From assembly GCA_964544305.1 (NCBI GenBank), contig CAZJAZ010000009.1, forward strand, positions 1 to 63,079: DNA of 63,079 nt, in the 5' to 3' direction. The stretch is from JAFDWI01 sp964544305. GTDB taxonomy: Bacteria > Actinomycetota > Acidimicrobiia > Acidimicrobiales > Iamiaceae. Numbering within the stretch: the stretch's first letter is position 1; each line of letters opens with the position of its first letter. This document shows positions 41,898-49,250 of this stretch, piece after piece. The notes beneath the pieces are model-generated. The model ran no database searches, was not told the origin of the DNA, and worked only from the letters and a program-made list of their open reading frames with translations. A program made the position numbers and the translations under genes.

Positions 41898-42557
41898 ATG
41901 AACACCTCACAACGCACTACTTGACGCGCCGGCGTCGCCGCATTCTCGATTGCACTCATGTTGAGTGCGGGAGCATGCAGTTCAGGAAGTGCCAACGACG
42001 CCGCCGATGGCACGTCAGATTCGAAGGTTGCCACCACCGTTGCCGCTGTTACTTCCACCGTCGCGTCAACCACGTCCGCGCCTGGCTCTCCAACAAGTTC
42101 AAAGTCGATGAGTGATGTCGCATTTACCGAAGCTGGCACCAATCTCAAGATTGGTGATACCGCGACCGTCGCGGGCGATTACGCCGGAAAGGACTACGCC
42201 CTTGAAGTCACCGTTACCGGCATTGAGAAGGGGACTGACGCGGACCTTAAATCACTCAAGCTTGATGCCACGTCTCTTGATCCGTTTTATGTGAAGGTGA
42301 AGGCAACCATCGTCGCTGGTGAAGCAGGTGGCGCTGATCCGACCGACAATCTCGTTCCGGTTGCCGGCACGAAGCCCGGTCAACAAATCATTGAGTTCGG
42401 CAAGTTCGAGCCTTGCAACCTTGAGAGCTTCGATCTTGAAGCAAAAGTGGGCGACTCAATTGAGACCTGTTCACCCTTTGCGTTCGACAAAGGTACAACT
42501 CCAGATTCCGTGGCATTCACCGGTGGTGAAGGCGATCCGATTTTCTGGAAGAGCTGA
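41898..42557 (+). pseudogene. Lipoprotein gene interrupted by an in-frame TGA in its signal peptide
   Basis: AAGGAG (41888-41893) precedes ATG 41898. The frame reads MNTSQRTT, then TGA at 41922-41924, then RAGVAAFSIALMLSAGACSS, a textbook lipoprotein signal with lipobox Cys, and continues to 42557 as a roughly 190-residue protein with a Ser/Thr linker and a beta-rich C-terminal domain. A CGA-to-TGA change would restore a basic n-region. Restart at ATG 41958 would lose most of the signal. TGA is used as a normal stop elsewhere in the window. Either a recent nonsense mutation, a sequence error or recoding. The gene precedes an ABC exporter. Confidence 0.75.
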
Positions 42558-42572
42558 GTTCGGTTCTCACGC

Positions 42573-42613
42573 GGGTGATTCCTGCGAGGCTTCCTGTCTC
42601 GCTGGAATCACCT
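42573..42613 (+). terminator. Hairpin after the lipoprotein gene
   Basis: Arms 42573-42588 and 42598-42613 pair at 14 of 16 positions around a 9-base loop, 16 bases after the lipoprotein stop and about 95 before the next start. Plausible transcript end without a T-tract. Confidence 0.5.
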
Positions 42614-42706
42614 GAAATCGATCGTGAATATTGATCGTATGGTGCGCGAGACTGTTCAGACCATGGGCTTGGATGGGGCCCGTCGTCGAGCCGAAAGGTC
42701 CCCCAT

Positions 42707-43486
42707 ATGAGCACTGCGCCAGCAACTTCCAACATTGCCGCCCGCGCTGAGAACGCCACCAAGTGGTATGGCCACGACGAAACCGCGGTTGCGGCGTTGC
42801 GTGGCGTTTCCGTTGAGTTCCGTCGTGGCGAGTTCACTGCGGTTATGGGAGCTTCAGGATCTGGCAAATCCACGCTCATGCATTGCTTAGCGGGACTTGA
42901 CCGGCTAACGGAGGGAAAAATCTTCATCGGCGACACCGACTTGTCGTTGCTTGATGACAAAGAACTCACCGTGTTGCGGCGGGACCGTGTGGGATTCGTG
43001 TTTCAAGCGTTCAACCTGGTGCCCACGTTGAACGCGAAAGAAAACATCGTATTGCCCATTTCACTCGCTGGACGCGACGTTGACTCGGACTGGTTCGATG
43101 AGGTGATCGCGACCGTCGACCTTGCCGACCGCCTCAAGCATCGACCGAGCGAACTGTCTGGCGGCCAGCAACAGCGCGTCGCGGTGGCTCGTGCACTTGT
43201 GTCCAAGCCCGAACTGGTTTTTGCCGATGAACCGACCGGCAATCTTGATTCGACGTCGAGTGCGGGAGTGTTGCGTTTTCTTCGCAATGCGGTTGACACG
43301 ATGAAACAAACGATCGTGATGGTCACGCATGATCCGGCAGCAGCGTCATGGGCGGACCGTGCGGTGTTTCTCGCAGATGGCCAAATTGTGGCCGACTTGG
43401 CAGAACCCAATGCTGAGCGGGTGCTGGAGCAAATGCGCCAACTTGATGCGCGCCTGGTGAGCAGTCACGAACGAAACCGCGACTGA
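42707..43486 (+). CDS. LolD/MacB-type ABC exporter ATPase
   Basis: A 259-residue ATPase: Walker A GASGSGKST (near residue 48), FQAFNLVPTLNAKENI Q-loop region, signature LSGGQQQRVAVARAL, Walker B LVFADEPTGNLDS, switch His in VMVTHDP. These are the LolD/MacB/SalX class that powers FtsX-type permeases. It ends one base before the permease gene, so they form an ATPase-permease pair. Role may be lipoprotein, lipid or peptide extraction from the membrane; the preceding lipoprotein gene is a candidate partner. Confidence 0.93.
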   Translation: MSTAPATSNIAARAENATKWYGHDETAVAALRGVSVEFRRGEFTAVMGASGSGKSTLMHCLAGLDRLTEGKIFIGDTDLSLLDDKELTVLRRDRVGFVFQAFNLVPTLNAKENIVLPISLAGRDVDSDWFDEVIATVDLADRLKHRPSELSGGQQQRVAVARALVSKPELVFADEPTGNLDSTSSAGVLRFLRNAVDTMKQTIVMVTHDPAAASWADRAVFLADGQIVADLAEPNAERVLEQMRQLDARLVSSHERNRD

Positions 43487-43487
43487 C

Positions 43488-46019
43488 ATGCTGCGCACAA
43501 TTCTCGCCAATCTCGCTCGACGCAAGTTGCGTCTTTTAGCAACCAGCCTCGCGGTGCTTCTCGGCGTCATGTTTACGTCAGGCACACTGGTATTGACCGA
43601 TTCGCTCCAGGGAACGTTCGACAATTTGTTTTCGAATGTTTATGAGGGTACGTCCGCGGTGGTGCGTTCGAATGCGCATATTGAAGGTGGAATCGAATTC
43701 GGGGCTACGCCCTCGCGCGGTTCGCTCAGTGACTCGTTAGTGAAAGAAGTTGCCAACGTGAATGGCGTGGCCGGCGCCGAAGGTTCCGTTGGTGGTTACG
43801 CGCAGGTGGTCAAGGTCAACGGCAAAGCGCTCGGTAATCCAAACAATGGGCCGCCGACGTTGGGCGGAAATTGGTTCACGAATGAGAAGCTCAATCCGTA
43901 TCGGATTGTTGCTGGGCACGCCCCACAGAGTGCAAACCAGGTGGTCACCGACATTTCCACCGCGAAAGATGCGGGATACCGCATTGGCGACAAGATCCCG
44001 CTGCTCACGCCAACCGGTCAGGTAACAAAGGATCTTGTTGGACTCACAAAGTTCGGGAATGCAGATTCGTCGGGTGGCGCGACCATGGTGCAGTTCACGT
44101 TCGCAGAAGCCCAAAAAGTGCTGGCAAAGCCGGGTCAGGTTGACGAAATTTGGGTGCAAGCAAAACCCAACATCGCACCCGAGCAGGTCGTTGCGAATAT
44201 TGACGCTGCCAACCTTCCCCATGTCGACGCCCTCACCGGGCAAGCCGCTGCCCAAGAAGCCAAAGATCGTGCAACTTCGTTTCTGTCATTCTTTTCGATC
44301 TTCCTTCTCGTATTTGCCGCCATTGCACTCCTTGTCGGGGCATTTATTATCGCCAACACCTTTTCAATTCTTGTCGCTCAGCGCACCCGAGAGCTCGCGC
44401 TCTTGCGAGCGATTGGCGCGTCACGCCGCCAAGTACTCGCATCGGTTGTAGCGGAAGCTGCCGTCGTCGGTGTCATCGCCTCATTTTTTGGCATGCTGCT
44501 CGGTTTTGGCGTCGCATCGATCTTGCAACGGGCACTCATGGGCGACTCGTCGTTGGCAACGGGCACCACGCTGAGTACCCGCACGATCATTGCTTCGTTT
44601 GTGATTGGAGTAGGGATCACGGTCCTTTCTGCTCTGTTGCCGGCGCGCAAAGCTGCCCGTGTTCCACCCGTCACCGCTATGCGTGAAGCGGCAATTGAAG
44701 ACACGTCACGTTCGGCATTGCGTTTTATCATTGGCATCGTCCTACTCGTGATTGCGGGGATCGCATTTGTTGGGGCAGCGACGACAAACACGCCCCAATT
44801 GGTTGGCGTTGGTTCACTCGCTGGCCTTGCGGGCGCAGTCGTCTTTGGGCCGACTCTCGCAAGCGGTATCGCCCGATTTGCCGGCCGTTGGGTTCGCAAG
44901 CGTGGCATGGCCGGCCACCTGGGCATCGAAAATGTGTTGCGCAATCCGAAACGAACCGCGTCGACCGCTTCGGCGCTAATGATCGGCGCAACATTGGTGT
45001 GTGCCATATCGGTGTTCGCCGCATCAGCAATCGCTTCAATTAACAATCTGGTTGACACCGGTTTCCACGGCGAGGTCGTCATAACCAGTACGGGAAATGG
45101 AATTCCGCTATCTGACATTTCACGCGCCAAGCGTGCACCGGGCGTGGACGCCATCGCAGCGATGCAGTACGGACCCGTCGAAATTGACGGGAAAGCAGTT
45201 TTGGCGTCTGCCACCGATATTGACGCCTTGTCCAAGCTTGTCGACATGCGCGTATCTGCGGGCAGCATTGCACACTTTGCTATTGGCGATATTGCAGTCT
45301 CAGCTGACAAGGCAACATCGAGTGGTTGGAAAGTGGGTACGAAACTTGAAGGCAAATTGCTCGATGGATCAAAGGTGCCCTTGACGGTTCGTGCGATCTA
45401 CACGAATCCTTTGGTCGCACAGTCCATGTTGACAGCAACGCAAACGATCAAAGGCTCACTCGTTCTTCCGGTTGCCCAGATCGCGTTCGTTGGCGCGACG
45501 CAAGGCGTCACGGGCGAGGCGTTGGTGCACAATCTTGATCAAACGTTCGCGAAGAACCCAACAGCCAAAGTACAAACCAATGACGGCTTCAAGAAGTCAT
45601 CGGCCGCACAAATGGACACGTTCTTGAAAATTGTGTACGCCATGCTCTTTCTCGCAGTGTTCATTGCCTTTATTGGCATCGTCAATACGCTTGGCTTATC
45701 TATTTTGGAGCGCACCCGAGAGCTCGGTTTGCTGCGTGCCGTTGGGATGACTCGCAAGCAACTGCGAGCAACCGTGCGCATTGAGTCACTTCTCATTGCG
45801 GTGACAGGAACGGTCATCGGAATTGCGCTGGGCACAGCGATTGGATCTTCCCTGATGAAGTCTTTTGGCCCGGATCAAGCACTGACCGGTTTCGCGATTC
45901 CCTATGACCGACTCATCGTCGTCGCGGTTGCCGGGGTGTTTGTTGGTCTGATTGCGGCCCTCTTGCCAGCACGACGAGCAGCGCGCCTTGATCCACTTGA
46001 CGCACTTGCCACCGAGTAA
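43488..46019 (+). CDS. FtsX-family ABC permease (MacB-like, two FtsX domains)
   Basis: An 843-residue protein. One N-terminal helix (about 18-38), a large extracytoplasmic domain, an FtsX domain with three helices (about 265-395, ending VPPVTAMREA), a second helix pair, a second extracytoplasmic domain and a second FtsX domain (about 710-840, ending LDPLDALATE). This duplicated layout is typical of Gram-positive exporters such as the MacB-like permeases. Two ALLRAIGASRRQVL/LLRAVGMTRKQLR coupling segments are visible. Works with the ATPase one base upstream. Confidence 0.92.
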   Translation: MLRTILANLARRKLRLLATSLAVLLGVMFTSGTLVLTDSLQGTFDNLFSNVYEGTSAVVRSNAHIEGGIEFGATPSRGSLSDSLVKEVANVNGVAGAEGSVGGYAQVVKVNGKALGNPNNGPPTLGGNWFTNEKLNPYRIVAGHAPQSANQVVTDISTAKDAGYRIGDKIPLLTPTGQVTKDLVGLTKFGNADSSGGATMVQFTFAEAQKVLAKPGQVDEIWVQAKPNIAPEQVVANIDAANLPHVDALTGQAAAQEAKDRATSFLSFFSIFLLVFAAIALLVGAFIIANTFSILVAQRTRELALLRAIGASRRQVLASVVAEAAVVGVIASFFGMLLGFGVASILQRALMGDSSLATGTTLSTRTIIASFVIGVGITVLSALLPARKAARVPPVTAMREAAIEDTSRSALRFIIGIVLLVIAGIAFVGAATTNTPQLVGVGSLAGLAGAVVFGPTLASGIARFAGRWVRKRGMAGHLGIENVLRNPKRTASTASALMIGATLVCAISVFAASAIASINNLVDTGFHGEVVITSTGNGIPLSDISRAKRAPGVDAIAAMQYGPVEIDGKAVLASATDIDALSKLVDMRVSAGSIAHFAIGDIAVSADKATSSGWKVGTKLEGKLLDGSKVPLTVRAIYTNPLVAQSMLTATQTIKGSLVLPVAQIAFVGATQGVTGEALVHNLDQTFAKNPTAKVQTNDGFKKSSAAQMDTFLKIVYAMLFLAVFIAFIGIVNTLGLSILERTRELGLLRAVGMTRKQLRATVRIESLLIAVTGTVIGIALGTAIGSSLMKSFGPDQALTGFAIPYDRLIVVAVAGVFVGLIAALLPARRAARLDPLDALATE

Positions 46020-46059
46020 TTCGTTCTGTTCCCCAAGCAACTACTGTGGTCGTCAGAAT

Positions 46060-46074
46060 CTGACGGATCGTCAG
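46060..46074. promoter_or_regulatory. Palindromic operator, copy 7 (CTGAC-GGATC-GTCAG)
   Basis: Perfect CTGAC/GTCAG arms 23 bases upstream of the DUF35 gene start at 46097, and 40 bases after the FtsX permease stop, so it separates the exporter from the steroid genes. Confidence 0.76.
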
Positions 46075-46096
46075 GAACCGAGTAACGGGAGTGTTT

Positions 46097-46546
46097 ATGA
46101 CCGAAAAGACGAAAGTCGCCGCGCTTGGCGCTGAAGGTTGGTTCACGCTTTCGGGGGAGCCAACCTTGCTCGGTTCGCGCTGTTCAACGTGTGGCACGTT
46201 CACTTTTCCCCGGCGTAACGGCTGGTGTCCAAACCCGACGTGTCGTGGCACCGAACTCGTTGACACTCCCCTGTCACGCACGGGACGTATCTGGTCGTAT
46301 ACCGACGCCCAGTATCAGCCACCGGCCCCTTACATTTGCCCCGCCGAAGTATTCGAGCCGTTTGCAATCGCCGCGGTTGAACTTGCCAATGAGGGGCTTG
46401 TAATTGTCGGACAGCTCACACCCGGCGTAACTGTTGATGATGTCCATGTCGGCGACGACGTCGAATTGGTGGTCGAAACGCTCTATAGCGACGACGAAAA
46501 CGATTACCAGGTGTGGCGGTGGCAGCCGGTGAAAGGATCCAAATGA
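46097..46546 (+). CDS. DUF35 zinc-ribbon/OB-fold protein, partner of the thiolase-like protein
   Basis: A 149-residue protein with a zinc ribbon (CSTCGTFTFPRRNGWCPNPTC, near residue 33) followed by an OB-fold, the DUF35 architecture. Such proteins bind lipid-transfer-type thiolases and acyl-CoA and complete aldolase or hydratase complexes of sterol side-chain degradation. ATG 46097 has ACGGGAG five bases upstream. The stop overlaps the ATG of the thiolase-like gene (ATGA), as expected for obligate partners. Controlled by the adjacent operator copy. Confidence 0.9.
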   Translation: MTEKTKVAALGAEGWFTLSGEPTLLGSRCSTCGTFTFPRRNGWCPNPTCRGTELVDTPLSRTGRIWSYTDAQYQPPAPYICPAEVFEPFAIAAVELANEGLVIVGQLTPGVTVDDVHVGDDVELVVETLYSDDENDYQVWRWQPVKGSK

Positions 46547-47745
46547 GCACGCAATTGACAGACGCACCGATTGTCGCCGGGGTCGGTATGCACCCATGGG
46601 GGAAATGGGGTCGGAATTTCGTTGAATATGGCATTGCCGCCGCGCAAGACGCGCTTGATGATGCGGGCGTAGCTTGGACTGACGTTGATTTTGTTTCCGG
46701 TGCTGACACCATGCGCAATGGGTACCCCGGCTATGTAGCGGGCGCGACGTTCGCGCAAGCATTGGGTTGGACCGGATGTCGGGTGGCGTCAAGTTACGCC
46801 GCGTGTGCATCCGGTGCGACCGCCCTCGAAGCGGCTCGTATGCGTATCTTGGCTGGCAAATGTGACGTCGCGCTCGTCGTTGGCGCAGACACCACACCAA
46901 AAGGTTTTCTTGCCCCCAATGCGGGCGACCGACCCGATGACCCTGATTGGTTGCGGTTCCGACTCGGTGGCATCACCAATCCGACGTATTTCGCGCTGTA
47001 CGCGCGACGCCGCATGGACGTGTTTGGTGACACCGACGAAGATTTCGCACAGGTCAAGGTCAAGAACGCGCAGCATGGGCTTGCGAACCCCAATGCCCGC
47101 TATCACAAAGCAACGTCGATCGAAGAGGTTCTGGCGTCTCCAATGGTCGCAAACCCTTTGCGTCTCTTAGAGATCTGTGCGACGTCCGATGGCGGTGCAG
47201 CCGTAGTGTTGTGTTCGGCCGACTATGCGCGCAAGCACAACATTGCGTCGCCGGTGAAAGTCGCGGCGATTTCAACAGTGACGCCGACGTATCCCAACAC
47301 GATCATTGAAATGCCCAACCTTGCAACCGATTCGTCGGCGACGACCGAGGCCCCCGAACGGCCATTTAAAGCATCGATTGCACACGCTGCCTACGAGGAG
47401 GCCGGTATTGGGCCAGAGGACCTGTCGGTTGCCGAAGTGTACGACCTGTCGTGTGCGCTTGAACTTGACTGGTACGAAGACATTGGTTTGTGCGCACCCG
47501 GTGATGCCGCGAAACTTCTGCGAGACGGGTCAACGACCCTTGGTGGCCGCATTCCAGTCAATCCGTCTGGCGGCCTCGCCTGTTTTGGAGAGGCGGTGCC
47601 CGCCCAAGCAATTGCTCAAGTTTGCGAAATTACCTGGCAGTTGCGCGGTCAAGCAACCGGTCGGCAAGTTGAAGGTGTCAAAGCTGGGATCACCGCGAAC
47701 CAAGGGCTCTTCGGTCATGGTTCGGCCGTGTTGTTGGTGCGCTGA
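46543..47745 (+). CDS. Lipid-transfer protein/thiolase-like enzyme (Ltp family)
   Basis: A 400-residue thiolase-superfamily protein of the SCP2-thiolase type. The Cys region reads SSYAACASGATALE (near residue 85) and the substrate loop VAEVYDLSCALELDW (near residue 296), where ordinary thiolases have NEAFA. The Tyr in AEVYD is shared with the sterol side-chain retro-aldolase Ltp2 as recalled, so C-C cleavage of a C22-24 side-chain CoA ester is possible. Together with DUF35 it resembles the Ltp/DUF35 pairs of the KstR regulon. Its stop abuts the convergent epimerase. Confidence 0.88.
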   Translation: MSTQLTDAPIVAGVGMHPWGKWGRNFVEYGIAAAQDALDDAGVAWTDVDFVSGADTMRNGYPGYVAGATFAQALGWTGCRVASSYAACASGATALEAARMRILAGKCDVALVVGADTTPKGFLAPNAGDRPDDPDWLRFRLGGITNPTYFALYARRRMDVFGDTDEDFAQVKVKNAQHGLANPNARYHKATSIEEVLASPMVANPLRLLEICATSDGGAAVVLCSADYARKHNIASPVKVAAISTVTPTYPNTIIEMPNLATDSSATTEAPERPFKASIAHAAYEEAGIGPEDLSVAEVYDLSCALELDWYEDIGLCAPGDAAKLLRDGSTTLGGRIPVNPSGGLACFGEAVPAQAIAQVCEITWQLRGQATGRQVEGVKAGITANQGLFGHGSAVLLVR

Positions 47746-48762
47746 TCAGCTCGCCGTGCCTGCCTGTTCGGCGGTCAAACGATCATTTGCAGCGAGTGAC
47801 TCGATGCAGTCGCGAAACGTGTCCGCCACATCTCGATAGGTAATACCAAGATCGTCGTGAACATCACCATCGTCGGATGGGGGCATCTGCGTGTAGTACT
47901 CCATTGCCGCCCTGGTGAGAACGGCGTGCTTGCCCGTGAGGCGACAGACTCCGTCAACGACAGAGCCAAGCGCGCGTAGGCCCACACCAGGAATGGGGAG
48001 TCGGCGAATTTTCCGACCGGTCACCGCGGAAAACATTTCGGTGATCTGGCCTGCGTCGAGATATGCCCCACCCGCCATGAATCGACGAGGGCCGTTGTTT
48101 GGCTCAAGAATCTCGGCGTGAATCTGTGCGAGGTCCCGCACATCGATGACAAGCCAACCTGCGTCGCTGCCCGGTACGATTCCCCCGCGCAGCACGGTGA
48201 CAAAACCATCGGCAACTTCGCCAAAGCGTCCGGCCGCACCGGGCCCGACGACCATGCCCGGATACGTGATCACAATTGGGGCACCATCTTCCTGGAGTGA
48301 ACGGGCGAACTGCTCGACAGCGGACTTTGACTGTCCATACGCGTCGCCACCGTCGGCCGGTGGAAGATCCGCATGCAACCGTGCTATCCCTGACGCAAAC
48401 AGTGCGGTTATTGACGACGTATGCACGATTGGGTCACATCCCTGTGCCACGGCGAATCCCAAAACGTTTTGTGCGCCGAGAAGATTCGTCGCGTGCATCT
48501 GGGCTGCCTGGCGAGGATCCGTTGCCACAACCGCGGCACAATGCACGACAGCGTCACAACTTTCCATCGCTTCGACGACTGCGTCAGCGTCGGTGATGTC
48601 ACCTTCGATCACCTGGTCGACAACAAATCCCAAGGCATCTTGCGTTCGCGCAAGCGCATTCGCGTTGCGCACCAAACACGTGAGTTCATGGCCCCTGGCA
48701 GCGAGCGCCTGTGCTGTCCACGCTCCAACAAATCCTGTTGCTCCCGTTACGAACACCCGCAT
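47746..48762 (-). CDS. NAD-dependent epimerase/3-beta-HSD-like SDR
   Basis: A 338-residue extended SDR. The N-terminal VTGATGFVGAWTAQAL, the TSSITALFAS Ser region and YGQSKSAVE Tyr-Lys motif are present. Such proteins include 3-beta-hydroxysteroid dehydrogenase-like and ketoreductase enzymes. It ends immediately after the convergent thiolase-like stop (no gap). The MaoC gene lies 15 bases upstream. Context favours a steroid or hydroxyacyl substrate, but no operator is next to it. Confidence 0.88.
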   Translation of the reverse strand: MRVFVTGATGFVGAWTAQALAARGHELTCLVRNANALARTQDALGFVVDQVIEGDITDADAVVEAMESCDAVVHCAAVVATDPRQAAQMHATNLLGAQNVLGFAVAQGCDPIVHTSSITALFASGIARLHADLPPADGGDAYGQSKSAVEQFARSLQEDGAPIVITYPGMVVGPGAAGRFGEVADGFVTVLRGGIVPGSDAGWLVIDVRDLAQIHAEILEPNNGPRRFMAGGAYLDAGQITEMFSAVTGRKIRRLPIPGVGLRALGSVVDGVCRLTGKHAVLTRAAMEYYTQMPPSDDGDVHDDLGITYRDVADTFRDCIESLAANDRLTAEQAGTAS

Positions 48763-48777
48763 GTCAGTACTCGATTG

Positions 48778-49239
48778 TCACGCAAAAAAGCGGCTGATTG
48801 CATCGATGATGCACACCGGTTTTGTGCCGCCTTCAACTTCAATGGTCACACGCATCGTGGTTTGGATGCCGCCTTTGACATCATCCACGGCCAATAGCTC
48901 TGCGCCCCCTCGGATACGCGAACCCACGGGTACCGGTGCTGGAAACCGTACTTTGTCAACGCCGTAGTTCACCCCCATCGACACACCACGTACTTCAACG
49001 ATCTGAGGCAGCATTTCGTTCGACATCGAAAGCGTTAAGTAGCCGTGTGCAATTGGCCCACCAAACGGTGACTCCGCAGCCGCCCGTTCAGGGTCAACAT
49101 GAATCCACTGATAATCGCCGGTTGCATCTGCGAACTCATTTACCCGGTCTTGAGTGACGAGCACCCAGTCGCTGTAACCCAGGTGCGTACCTACGGCACC
49201 TCGCACCGCTTCGATGCCATCGAAAATCGTTGGGTTCAT
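48778..49239 (-). CDS. MaoC-like (R)-specific enoyl-CoA hydratase
   Basis: A 153-residue hot-dog-fold protein with the hydratase 2 motif: YSDWVLVTQDRVNEFADATGDYQWIHVDPERA (split here: DATGDYQWIHVD near residue 42 holds the catalytic Asp and His) and FGGPIAHGYLTLS. Hydrates trans-2-enoyl-CoA to the (3R)-hydroxy form. It sits 11 bases after the signalling protein gene and 15 before the epimerase, and a role in side-chain beta-oxidation is plausible. Confidence 0.9.
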   Translation of the reverse strand: MNPTIFDGIEAVRGAVGTHLGYSDWVLVTQDRVNEFADATGDYQWIHVDPERAAAESPFGGPIAHGYLTLSMSNEMLPQIVEVRGVSMGVNYGVDKVRFPAPVPVGSRIRGGAELLAVDDVKGGIQTTMRVTIEVEGGTKPVCIIDAISRFFA

Positions 49240-49250
49240 ACAGGCGAAGG

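Noticed and set aside
41922..41924. TGA as selenocysteine
   Set aside because: It is in the n-region of a signal peptide, no SECIS-like hairpin is evident just downstream, and Arg fits the position; nonsense change or error is simpler.
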